Assembly (NCBI GenBank): GCA_903813345.2
Contig: CAIIXF020000008.1
Location: forward strand, 10,011,278 to 10,071,277
DNA: 60,000 nucleotides
Direction of reading: 5' to 3'
Source: Owenia fusiformis
Taxonomy: Eukaryota > Annelida > Polychaeta > Sabellida > Oweniidae
Shown: in pieces, positions 21,241 through 34,600 of the stretch
Layout: every line of letters begins with the position of its first letter
Position numbering within the stretch: position 1 is the stretch's first letter
Notes under the pieces: generated by a model
What the model was told of the DNA's origin: nothing
The model's database searches: none
The model's input: only the letters and a program-made list of their open reading frames with translations
Program-made: the position numbers and the translations under genes

Positions 21241-24100
21241 GGATGGGAGTCTCCATAGAATATATTCCTTTCAATCAGAGTAGGAGCAAAAGGGTGAACT
21301 ACATACATTATTGGTTTTTGATAATAAATTGGCGCCTAAACATAGCTCGGGTGTGCCAACTAATAATAATAATAGAGGAGTGGGTATGAATGATGTCAAA
21401 GAACTTTTGGAGTTAGATATTTATTCTCTACCCACAATAAACGTGACAAAATCTCATATTAGTTAAATTGGAATTTTCTATGAATTCAATGACATAATCT
21501 TAACTGAGAAAAATCTCATTCCAACGTCAAAGTGAAACAAGGAAATCCATAAAGTTTGAATTGGCAAATAAGAAAAAATGAGTTTCATTATGATTTACTG
21601 GCCTCTGACCAACCAAAAGTGCCACACCTCACAGTATAATATGACCAGCATGTTCATTTATGAAATACTTGGTTGATTCACAATTTCTTTGCATGTACTT
21701 CATGGCACTTTCCTCCCTTTACAGTTAACACCTTAATCACCAATAAACACCTTTATTTATTCAAAAATGTAAATCCTTTCATGTCAGTTCAAGATGACCT
21801 GCACTTTTAACGAGTAATGCAGTCCTCGGTTAACTTGAATGAAGAAAACTGCTTTTTTTGAAAAAATATCTGTTTTTTAAACGACATTTACATTATTTGA
21901 ATTTGATTATCTGATATCTCTGGCATTACTTTTTTTTATAAAAGTATCTCTTGTTACATACTATGACTATTTTGAAGAAATAATTTTCCAGAACATAGAC
22001 CAAGGAAAGTCTTGTATTGAGCTCTATATAGAAGAACTTTTATATTGTCTTTACAACTACTTTTCCCTCAGCCTATGATCCAGAATCACATTTCCAAAAG
22101 TTGGTTTCATTATCAAGGGTGTATGGATAATCTAACACTTAAATGGATAATGTCAAGAATTTAGTACAAAACTTTTCAGACAACACCTTACTTTACAGTT
22201 CACTGCAAGATTCTGACATCATAAGTCTAAAATAGGCAAGGGGCAGCCATTTACAAATAAAATGATAGTGATCAGGTCATACATTTCCACTGCTTCTATT
22301 GGAATGTGAAATCTAAGCTGCCAAGAAAGCACAGCATTTAGCTAATATAGGGGCATTTTGGGTTTGTATGTCACTGGCACAAATTCTTATTGTTGAGCAA
22401 ACACATTGCCAGTTTATAGTATTCATATATATTTCATTCTGTAATATTACATGAGATCATGTTACATTCGTGTCTGGCAAATGCTACAAAAGTCCAAATC
22501 AATTTCAAATCTCCCTGACTTTAATCATTTATTTCAGAGGTATCAAATAATAAATCAAACATGATACACCAATGTAGAAAATCTACAAATAAAATTAACA
22601 TTGGAGGCAAAGTCTATATTTCAGTACTGCCCTGAAAAGTATTTAATAACATTAAGGCATTAGATATTGTTTGAACAAAACATTTATATTTCCAACCAGA
22701 GACATATACTGGTAAAACTGTTTCATATGTCTCTGTTCCAAAAATAAATGTTTCAATTCATATTTAATCAATTGGGATTACTTTTCTTTGAGTCCAATCA
22801 CCAAATTAAGCAATGATTCATGGAATATGTTCTCTATTGCACTGAATGAGCAAGACTGGAGAGAATTTAATAAAAATGAAACAGAAACAATGGATACTAC
22901 ATAGTAATATTGGCTTTCAAACATGAAAAATTTCCAAGAAGATGAAAATCTTAAATATTGCATTCTAGGGTGAGCAAGGAAGTATGGACATTGTCCCTTA
23001 CTCCAAAGTAACACAAATCAACACAAATAATACCAAATAACGTTTAAGTCAAAAAAAAAGATAACTGAAAATAATGTCTTCATTTAGTAATGTTCATTTC
23101 TTCCTCATATTTCAAGCATGTATTCACTGATTGAAGCCTACACAGTACATGAGAGGTATCCAAGATTAAAGACCTTGGGACATGCTCTTTAGTGAAGGGT
23201 TTTCTAAGTGCTTTTAATTAATTTTGATTATATTTCAGATGGGGTCAATCATTCACCTGTAAGGATGTCGTGACCTCAAATTGTGATAAAAGTTATCATA
23301 ATTTTCAAAATAATAAAGACCATGTGCTTTGTCCAGGATATTACCAGGATACAATACAAAATCAGTGTATCACCAGTAGAGACCTTGCTATAGCCCATGA
23401 CACCATGTGGCCTAAATCATCTGGATACCACCCATCTAGTCCATGCCCCAGCATACAATATGAGGGAATAATTCAACAACCCCTAGAAATATCATATATA
23501 TACTTTTTTATATTAGGTGTTGTTTAAATATTACAAATGTACCGGTATGCAATTTTAAACATAAAATACATCACTTTTGTACAGTTGTATCATATTATGT
23601 CGTATGCGTAGGACTTGTCATACATCAAATTACCTGTATTTATTTTGAACATATAAATGTACATATGTAATTTAATGTTCCCTTGGCTATGGAGTTGATA
23701 AAAATGCATTATAAGTCTATTTACTCAGATTTACATCGTATTCTATACGGATTAACTTTTAGTACTCAGGTAGAAAAAAAGAGTTTAGGGATTGATCAAA
23801 TAACTCATATTATCATAGGTATATCATGAGATGTTTAGTATCAGGCACAGTAACTTTATTGTTTAAAAATAATGTATTACATGAATGATTAATAACTGGA
23901 TGCAAATCTGTTAACATTGCTTAGTAGTTAGACTTATAATTGGAACTCTAAAAGGCATTCAACTACTGTAAATTAACAAAACATAGATACAATAATGATT
24001 GCTGTCTTAAAAATTCATTTCTCTTTTGTACATGTACACTGTATTATCGTATGATCTGTAAAATGAAGCCCTCTGATTGGTCATTTCTTGTGCTGTACCA
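21241..24100. other. Intergenic, no supported gene
   Basis: One short plus-strand open frame at 23270-23527 has more Cys, Pro and His than its surroundings and follows an acceptor-like TATATTTCAG at 23229-23238. No partner exon or motif was found. A short inverted pair lies at 22698-22735. Confidence 0.4.
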
Positions 24101-24110
24101 ACCTGTTTTG

Positions 24111-24187
24111 CTACTGAGATTGTCCCCGTTGATCATCTCCGTCGCAATACAGAAAATATTGGTAAGGAGGGGACAATCTCAGTAGCA
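24111..24187. repeat. Hairpin with 18-bp arms
   Basis: GCTACTGAGATTGTCCCC at 24111-24128 pairs exactly with GGGGACAATCTCAGTAGC at 24170-24187. It lies just before a second, larger hairpin. Confidence 0.85.
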
Positions 24188-24212
24188 ATACAAAGGATCA
24201 CACGATAAAAAC

Positions 24213-24348
24213 GTTATTGAATGATTTGAAGTGCAATACAGGATATATTCTGTCTCAATATTCTGTATTGGCCCGGACTTCGTCTCGTTCCAATACGGAA
24301 TTCTCGAGCAGAATATATCCTGTATTGCACTTCAAATCATTCAATAAC
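24213..24348. repeat. Hairpin with perfect 40-bp arms
   Basis: Bases 24213-24252 (starting GTTATTGAATGATTTGAAG) are the exact reverse complement of 24309-24348, around a 56-bp loop that is itself partly self-complementary (CAATATTCTGTATTGG ... CCAATACGGAATTC). Identical arms imply recent origin or correction between arms. Confidence 0.95.
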
Positions 24349-25630
24349 TTATATTTTCAACCATATTTGGAATGACAAATAAACAGCTCTTAGTCAATTA
24401 ACCATACATACTTTAATACATGAAAACAGACAATTCTACTTTTTTAAAAATTAATATTTAATAGCACTGAAATCTGCATAGTAAACATGTACCCATATTT
24501 GGCCATGAGAACCTTTCTCAGTTGATATTCGTTTTTTGTGGAATTCTCTTTCAGAGAATGCAAACAAACCCTCCATTCACAACCATTTGGCAAAAAAGGA
24601 AATTACACTTGGCAAATTAGTATTCAGTTTATATGGCAATTTTTTTCATTATATTGCTTTTATTTCTGATCAGAAAGTCAAATTATTTCCACATGACTAT
24701 AATCATGTATGATTTGTACTTCATCATGAACAGAATGCCTCAGTGTTTTATAAGTACATGATAGCTTAACAATTACAAACAATTCTAAGAAAAAGTCAAT
24801 CAAACTGAAGTATTTTATACAACTGTAATAATGTTAAAGTACATTCAGCATTTTATATACACTATATACCCTTTGTCAAAAGTAATTCATGATTTTCTGA
24901 GACATTCTAACATTGTTCAATACTCCAAGTGTACAATATGATAGTCTATTGTATTGACTTGTTCATTATTACGGGTCATTCAATAAATATGCATGTTTAG
25001 TATTGTTCTCATATATATGCTGATTATCTTAATATGCATATAAACTGAACAGCCCTTGTACAAATAAATTGATAAAATGCTGAGTTTTGAAAAATACACA
25101 AGACTAGTTATCTTCAGATATTTGTGGACTTGGCAATTGGGCTCATAATTTCTTATCAAAAGATGGCGCTGAACACTTTGCCATATTTGTACAAATCGAC
25201 TTCACCATGTGTAGTAATGATTATTGTACACTGATTGGTGAAACATTTATATTATGGTACACTGTGCATAATAAAATGATGGCAATGAGTGAATGTGACA
25301 ATACTGAGTAAATCAAGACAATACATCAATTTTAATTCTCTTAGAGAAAATACAAGACCATGACATAAATTCATGTCCTAATATCTAATGTTCTGTTTTA
25401 TATGGAGGGCCAGATCTAATCTCAACTTGTAAGTCATTTTGCAGGCTTAATTACAATAGCGGGTGGAGAAAAAGTGAGGTTTCATTGCATTTCATTAAGT
25501 AAAAAATAATGTCACTTTAATGTTCAATAAGATTTAATCATTTCAAGAAAAATTATTCATTTGACCTGGCCCTTAAACAACATTCTGTTGCTATAGAAAC
25601 GCATCTATATATCAGTTATGTGTTGCACAT
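24349..25630 (-). other. GANAB 3' flank / probable 3' UTR
   Basis: No separate gene is seen. Reading the minus strand beyond the GANAB stop, ATTAAA-like signals occur about 90-300 nt downstream and an AATAAA at 24658-24663 about 970 nt downstream. The true 3' end cannot be fixed from sequence alone. Confidence 0.4.
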
Positions 25631-28600
25631 CTACTGCAGGGTGATGGTGAAGTCTTGAGCTATATTGATACTAGGTTTGCGTATAGTGAGCATATCATTA
25701 TTATTGTCATATTTAAACTCAAGTTCTGTTGTGCCACCTGAAAAAATAGAATATGATGATTACAATAATACTACCGTAAGTCTACATTTACAAGACATAT
25801 TATACAACTGGCCAAGCTTATTCCAGAACTCCCCAAACCACCAATTAGCAACTTCTTCTTGTATATATCTATACAAATTGGAATCTATAAATTTTCATTT
25901 CATTTTTTATAAAGAGTATATATCTGTTATCCATATCAACTCAATTATAATATAAAGTATTTTACTTATAAAGTCTGATTACTACAAAAGTTCACTTACT
26001 TGAGGAGGTGATTTGAATTTTTGATGGCCTTCTGTTGAGTCCTACAATACGGACACGTTCAAGCCATGAAGCAGTCTCAAAGCTGCCACTGCTATCAGCA
26101 TTACTAAAACAGAAAACATGGCATGTCAGAACACTTTGAATAGAATTAGAGTTTCAAAGCCACCACTGCAATCAGCATAGTTTGGATCATCAAACCCCAA
26201 TACTCTTCTTAACAGTGACATTTCAACTGAAAGACAAGTCATTAACATGCAAATGTCACCATCTGCCATTTATTACAGACACTGAATGCCACAAAAAGTT
26301 GGACACCATAATAAGATGCAATATGTGCTACTGGGAAGGGAGGGGTTTACAGGAGCTTGATGCAAAATTATTGTCAACATTGCTGAGGCAAAGAGCAAAT
26401 GGCATGTGGAATAATGAATAACTACAGAAATCATATTAGATTTCCTTGATTTGTATTTCCATGTGCCTTATATGTTTTCAGTTTGTTTGCACTATAACCA
26501 TGAAATACCTGAGCGACAGTGGGCCTGGATCAATATTAAATCATATGTCAAACAAGTACAGATTGTATTGGTAATAAATTTTTCTTTACATAACGGCATC
26601 TTATCTTTATATTTTCAAATACATTTTGACATATCAATAAACAATAAATGACATCACTATAAATAAATATTTAGCTCATTTGAACTCTTAACACTTATTG
26701 CTTCAGCCCCTAGATATTTCAGATCTATCATGAATCATTTCTGACTAATATATCAAATTTGCTGTCTTTAAAACCATGACTTCAATGACATTTCTAGTTT
26801 CAAAAACAGCTGTTTTATAGTAAACAATGACATTACTTAGTTGAAACACTAAGTAATCACAATGTCCCAATTAAAATGGTCTTGGATTTCTATAGGATGT
26901 AGCATAGACAACATTTCTTAATTGCTTTATTCCTATAATATACTATCATTTTCATTGCCTACTTTGCATTCCAAATATTGTGTTTTAAAATGAACTCTGT
27001 GACACTGCACTAATATAATGAAAATGTTAATGTTTATATAATGGATGTCTATTGATAAGAGATATTTGAAGAACTTTGATTTGATAAGTAAGTTTGTACT
27101 TTAGAGTCATATTCAATAATGAAGGTTATCAGCCAGACATGAATTTGGAATAACTTACCTATTAGTTAGTTTATTATTTTCAAATGTAAATTTTCGATGT
27201 ATGAATTCTCCATTTTTATAACTGAATGATTGATAGTCATCTATATAGAGGTCACCACTAGCTCGGCCCTGTAACAGAAAAATATTAAAAGAATGTAACA
27301 TTTTTACAAGGCATTAACATGACAAAATGTCACCACCTAAAACAATTTGGTCAATTTAAAGCAAGTTGGAAAATACCTTTTGACCTTAAGAAGAACTTCT
27401 GAGAACATGTAGATGATTTTGAAAAAAAAATTAGTCAATTTGAAGCAAGTTGAAAAAAGACCTTTTTGACCTTGAGAAGGTCATTGAAGGTCAAAGGTCA
27501 AATCTAAAGTCAGATTTGAACTTCTGAGAACTTGTAAAGTCAAATTTGAACTTCTGAAAAGATGTAGATGATTTTGAAAAAAAAATTAGATCAATTTGAA
27601 GCAAGTTGAAAACATACCTTTTTTGACCTTGAGAAGGTCATTAAAGGTCAAATGTCAAATCTAAAGTCAGATTTGAATTTCTGAGAACATGTAGATGATT
27701 TTGAAAAAAAAATTAGTCAATTTGAAGCAAGTTGAAAAAAGACCTTTTTGACCTTTTTTGACCTTGAGAAGGTCATTGAAGGTCAAATGTCAAATCTAAA
27801 GTCAAATCTAAAGTCATATTTGAATTTCTAAGAACATGTAGATGATTTTGAAAAAATAATTTAGTCAATTTGAAGCAAGATGAAAAAATACCTTTTTGAC
27901 CTTTTTTGACATTGAGAAGGTCATTGAAGGTCAAATGTCAAATCTAAAGTCAGATTTGAATTTCTGAGAACATGTAGATGATTTTGAAAAAAAAATTTAG
28001 TCAATTTGAAGCAAGTTGAAAAAAGACATTTTTGACCTTTTTTGACTTTGAGAAGGTCATTGAAGGTCAAATGTCAAATCTTAAGTCAAATCTAAAGTCA
28101 GATTTGAATTTCTGAGAACACATAGATGATTTTGAAAAAAAAATTTATTCAATTTGAAGCAAGTTGAAAATAGACCTTTTTGACCTTTTTTGACATTGAG
28201 AAGGTCATTGAAGGTCAAATGTCAAATCTCAAGTCAAATCTTAAGTCAGATTTGAATTTCTAAAAACACGTAGATGATTTTGAAAAAAAAATTTAGTCAA
28301 TTTGAAACAAGTTGAAAACAGACCTTTTTGACCTTTTTTGACCTTGAGAAGGTCATTGAAGGTCAAATGTCATATCTAAAGTCAGATTTGAAGGTCAAAT
28401 GTCAAATCTCAAGTCAAATCTAAAGTCAGATTTGAATTTCTAAAAACACGTAGATGATTTTGAAAAAAAAATTTAGTCAATTTGAAACAAGTTGAAAACA
28501 GACCTTTTTGACCTTTTTTGACCTTGAGAAGGTCATTGAAGGTCAAATGTCATATCTAAAGTCAGATTTGAAGGTCAAATGTCAAATCTAAAGTCAAATC

Positions 28601-31600
28601 TAAAGTCAGATTTGAATTTCTGAGAACATGTAGATGATTTTGAAAAAAAATTTAGTCAATGTGAAGCAAGTTGAAAAGCAAGTTGAAAAAAGACCTTTTT
28701 GACCTTGAGAAGGTCATTGAAGGTCAAATGTCAAATCTAAAGTCAGATTTGAACTTCTGAGAACATGTAGATGATTTAGAAAAAAATTGAAGTCAGTCTA
28801 AACAGTATTTGTTAAGTTATAGGAAGTTGTAAGAAATTGTTACAGACGCCGGACGCCGGACGCCAGACGCCGGACGCCAACCACCAACCGCCGTCGCAAA
28901 AAAACGGAGACCATAACAATATGTCACCACTTTTGGTGGTGACATAATAAAAAACGGAGACCATAACAATATGTCACCACTTTTGGTGGTGACATAATAA
29001 CCACATGAAATGCTGAATATTATTTTCTAATCATCAGACTAAAGAGGCGAATAAGAAAAAAATATTCTCTTATATTTCAAGATTAAAATGAGATTGAACT
29101 AGTAATCAATCCACCAAAAAACACAACTATGGTATTTTAGCCCCGGTAATAATCAAACAACAACCCCCTCCCCTTTTAACAATAGCTTACCTGTTTATTG
29201 AGGGCAATGACTAGTGTATATGGGTCAAGGCGACCTAGTATTGATGAGCGTCTCACACGCTCTTTTCTGGCAATTATATTGCCTCCTCTATAAAATACTG
29301 GAATCTGAAAGTTAAAAACATATCATGAATTTTCTAAAATCTGCATTTTGTTAATTTTATTTCTTATCAAATCTGTAGTATTATGATGACCTTATATCCT
29401 TTATTATCAGACATAATAGGGCACGGTTGTGTAATGTTTTATTTCGAAGCCCTTTGAGAGTATTATATCAAGTTCAACTTGATTGGACCTACCTTATTTA
29501 AAGTAACTGGAATGTATGTGTTTTGGCCCCCAGGGAAGGCCTTGTAAGTATCAGCATCATAGTAAACCTAAAATATAGAAATTACTTAAACAAAGTATTC
29601 ATATACCAATGAGTTCTGAATTGTGACATCACTCAATAATCATTGCACATCGAGTAAAACGCACACTCCAAAAGAATTACTAGATATAGTATTACAAATC
29701 ACATATAAATTATCATTATTATTGACCAGTACATTTTCAAGTTATCTTCTATATTCAAAGTATTTGGTCAGAACATAACCTGTGGTACATAAACCATATA
29801 AATTCTTGGGTTGAACACTGTGTCAGATTATCACTGTTGGTGGGGTCAGAAATACTTTGTATTGTAATTGTACTCCTTATATACATACCTGGTCTGTGCC
29901 CGGGAAATATACAGTAACTCCAACGGCACCCTGTTCTGTCACTGGGCGTACTAGCAAACCAGACCCTGAGAATAATTAATAAAGACATAGGATTAATACA
30001 AACAACACAGGTTAATCGAGCATATCAATATTACAATACTTTCACTACAGTTGCATCACAAGCCTATAAATTAGATCCCTTGAAATAAATCTCTTGAAGA
30101 CTAAGACATGTATGGGGCTATTATAAGTATAACCCAGGTACTTGGTTATAGATTTTTTTTACATAAAGACAATTTTGTGGAATTATACAATGGATTTATT
30201 AATTATTCTTAGATTGATCTTATCATTAATTATAGGACATTAATTTGAGATTGTCATGTCCTTTGTACGTCCATTCTCATAGTCAATAAAATATATTTCA
30301 ATATTATACAGATATAATTTTCATACAAACAATTAAAAAAACATCACTCACCAACCATATACTGGTCCTCTATAGAGAAAACAGATTTGTCTCCAGGGAA
30401 CTCCACCCACATAGGTCTCATAACAGGGGCCCCTGAGGTCTCAGATAGATAGAACAATGTGTACCAGTAGGGCAGAAGCACATAACGAGCCTTAATAGCC
30501 TCACGTATGGCATCTAAGTGCTCTGCAGGTTTCAACCAAGGCTCACGACGTGGAGTGTCGATGTGAGCGTGGGCTCGGAAGAATGGTTGGTAAGCTGCAG
30601 CCTGTGGTAGAGAGTTGTTACAGTTTACGGGTGGAATGATTTTTGCAAGCAATATGTACACTAATACTCTCTTATCCTATTTAAGTTATTCCTTGAAAAT
30701 TGGGTTGAGGTTACAATATTTATAATTCTCCCCTGTGATTTTCATTTTTAATCATTTATTTCATAAATTAAGTTCATGGTCAGTAATACATATTATACCG
30801 CCTAGGTTTGAACATAAACATTGTTGGCAGTAGGTTAAAAGTTTACAAATCAATCAAAATATAAGTATGTTAAATACAACATTCATAAAAGCAGGTGAAC
30901 TAATATTAAATCCAAAATAATGCTAAAAACAGATTGAATGCGCACAACCTTTGAGTCTATGAAATTCTGCATATGCAAACCCTTTAAGATTTTAATCCAA
31001 AACAATATTCAGTAAATCCTGAATCTTTTTAACCATTTGAGATTTTACAACATATAATGTATTATCTCACCTGATACCACCTGGTTAGCAGCTCAGTGTC
31101 TGGGTTCTTGAAGAATCCACCAACATCTGCCCCACTGAATGTGATCCCTGCCAGGTTCAAACTCAGTAGCATGGGGTTGCTAGCCTTCAAGTGTCCCCAC
31201 TCTCCCGTGTTATCTCCAGTCCATACAGCACCTAGAACACATGGTAATACATAGTTATTTGTGTCTTAACATTTTGTAGAAAGTAACATCTGATCCAACT
31301 GTGTTGTCCCAAAACATGTTTCTGGGGAGTGCCTAGATGCTCCATAAATAATCAAGATTTCTTATTGTGGCCAAGTTTAAATTCTTCAATTATGAGCTAT
31401 CTCACTGGACATTGACAGACAGACAAGTGATTATGCCTTAACAGTTCAAAACGGACTGAATTAACATTTTATTTTATATGATTTATTCTTTGTACTTACC
31501 CCATCTCTGAGTACCAGCAAAGAAGGCCCTGGACAAGACAAATGGCCTCAACTTGCCCTGAGACCTCTTCACCTGCCCCAGGGCAGTAGCCATTTGTTGG

Positions 31601-34600
31601 TACATGCCATATATGTTATGTACATCTCTATGTTCCCAGTTGTTGAAGTGCAGGGCATCTTTGTGCATGGTAATCTCAGGCCCATTGAACACAGATGGTT
31701 CATTCATGTCATTCCAGGTATACAGATCTAATGTGGAGCCCTGGTATTCTTCAAGGGACATCTTCTCAACCCAGTAGTCTCTGATCTCAGGGTTGGTGTA
31801 GTCCAACCAACTGGAGGAACCTATGCAAGGAGATACACATACAATACAACATACTATACTGAAGTTAATATTAACTCTAAAATTATGATAACTGATAAAA
31901 CACTAACTACTGGATGCCAAACAGCAGCTGCTGAACAACAACCACAAAACAGTTGAAGACTATAGCAATTAGGGGTCAAACAATTAACCGCGGCATGCGG
32001 TTACCGCGGTATATGATGCTAGGACGGTATTTTCGGTTCATAAATATGAGATTCGGTTCATCCACGGTTCGAGGAAAAATTGAAAAATGAAATTTTTTAG
32101 ACTTCAGTATTCTCTCTTTCGTTCGACATGAACTTATTCTTCATGTATATATTCCTTAAAAACATGTTTATAGCAATAGAAAACATTCAATTCATACCTT
32201 AGATATGAAACAGATTGCTCACAAATCGATAGACAAGTAATTGTTTACATTTTTGTGACATACAAATAGACCGGAAGTTGGTCTCGCCAGATTACGTTTT
32301 TAATAGTACAATTAATTTTGCTTCGTGGAGATGTTTTGTCTGTTATAATGAGTTAGTTTTTAATCAATATTATTAAAAAAATACTACAATTACAGAAATT
32401 ATAACATTACTAATGTCTTTGTTAAAAACTTGAAACATATTTGTGTTTAAATCTCCCACACAATCGCAGCGCCATCTGTGCTGATTCAGCATGGCTGCTT
32501 TGACAGATACTAGGCCATTAAACTTTGCTTTGTCAATTCAATTTAATAAAAAAGCATAGTGGGACCAGGATAGAAAGTGACTGACTTGGGCAAGGCTAGA
32601 TAGAAAGCTAAAACCTGTTTCTTTATGGTCTTTACAATTTTATAACTTGAGGAAATATTACCAATTTACGAGACCTGCGAGAACCGTGAACAGAACCGAA
32701 CCGTGAACCTGAAAACCATGACCGAACCGAACCGTTGGAATTTTGAACCGTTTGACCCCTAATAGCAATATGTCACCACAACAACATAACATAAAAGATA
32801 TGCAGCTCTGTTTCTAAATTATTTTACCAAATGCTTTATCTTATCCTCACCTGGCCAGCACCAGCCATCATAATCATTTCCATCTTTATTCTTGACGTAA
32901 TATCCCTTGGCTTCTGCCTCCTGATGTATCTTGTAGTTGCTGTCACGTTTGATGTGGGGGTCAATGATTGTCACCATTTTACGACCCTTGGAGGAAATGT
33001 TCTTTATCATCTCAGCGGATTCGGGGAACCGTCCAGTGTCCCAGGTGAAGTATCTAACAATAAAGCCATCAGTGTTAACATTGCTCTCAAAATGCTACAC
33101 TATTTTGCTCATTTAGAACAATTCAGTTAACATGGTGTCTAATTTGCATGGTCCAAACCATTCAGCAATGTATATTTGAAACCAAAAACAGAGGCAACTG
33201 TCAACTGTAGCCATCATAATTTGACTAAACTGAACAAGATTATTTTACTATCTTTATAATGGTAGGGATATTTAGACTGTTTGGAAGAATGAAGTTTCAC
33301 GATACACTTCAATTTAAGTCAAAACTATACCTTTTTCCATCAGTGTGTTCAATATCCAGCCAGATGACATCATATGGTATATTGTTTGCATCAAACCCAG
33401 CATCAACACTGCAACAGAAAAATATATCAGATTTATAATACAGTATGCACACTTGCATTTACATGATTTAACCTCCAACACAATTAAATATCTATTTGAT
33501 AAGTAAATCATCTACATACAACAGTGCTATATTTACAGAATGTTCTACAGATGAAGACAAGGCATTAACATACAAAATGTCAACACCTGCCATTAGTTAC
33601 AGATATCAAATTTCGAACACTGACTGCTGGAGCCGGAACGACATCCACAAAAAAAGTTGGAGATTATAACAAAATGTCACTGCTTGTGGTGGTGACATAA
33701 AAAGCTGGAACATAATTTCAAGATACTCCTAAACATATTTTAAAGAAACTAATATTCCAGAATTAAATCCACCTTAGAGTCAAAAAATTAGGAGGCATAA
33801 CAAAACCAAACAAAATACATTGAAGAAATGGTTCTTGTGCAAGTCGAATGACTTGAGTTTATTTTTAAAATTGTAATTATCCTTACTTTCTCACATCATC
33901 TTGGTCATTATAGTTCCATCTGGATTGGTGATAAGCCAATGAGAACAGCTGCAAGTACACATATAGACAGGTAAAAAGGATTATCTATTAACAATTTTCA
34001 ATGTTTTTTCAAGGTCTGTTTCTAGCATATGTAACAATCATAAAATAAAATGATGTTTCGGGGAGAAACATTGTTTTTGGACTTACAGACAAAAAACATA
34101 CTTGATATTTATACAAAATCAACCCAGAAAATTACATCATATTTCAATTAACATTAAAAAAGATTTACATGTGATTTTCACATTAATCATTTATAACCAC
34201 AAATCAACCTTTACTTACAGGTGGAAGTGCAGTGGTTCCAGTAAGGGAAGCATACTGTTTAAAGACTTCATTAGCACTGGGGCCAAGCAGCACAAACACA
34301 TCAATGATGCCACTCTCAGCAAACCAATGAGTATCAATCTGGGGCATCTCATCTCCCCCGGCAACAAAGTCTACCATTTTGGACAACACATTCTGAAATC
34401 ATAAAGACTATTATAATATGGAAAAACTATCAACCCACGAGTTCAAGTTGATAGAAAAGGGCAAAGGGACATACATCATGTACGAATGAATGCTACTTTA
34501 CTTGGAAATGCACATTAATATATATCATTTATGGAGATAAGTCAAATACGCAGGATACCATACAATACACCAGTATGTACAATAAAAAGCCAATGTTATA

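Noticed and set aside
23270-23527. Cys/Pro-containing 85-codon open frame after an acceptor-like site
   Set aside because: No partner exon, no donor that continues a frame, and no known motif; insufficient evidence for a gene.
28848-28882. GACGCCGGACGCC repeats as a GC-rich regulatory island or CRISPR-like array
   Set aside because: It is the GCC-rich centre of the hairpin-end element, also seen in decayed form at 1850, 33615 and 39570. There are no repeat-spacer units.
32461-32520. AGCGCCATCTGTGCTGATTC region as a promoter with a YY1 site
   Set aside because: It lies inside the non-autonomous hAT-like element in a GANAB intron, with no transcript evidence.
32831-33130. Plus-strand 99-codon open frame
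   Set aside because: Antisense to GANAB exon 12, which carries the conserved GH31 sequence.
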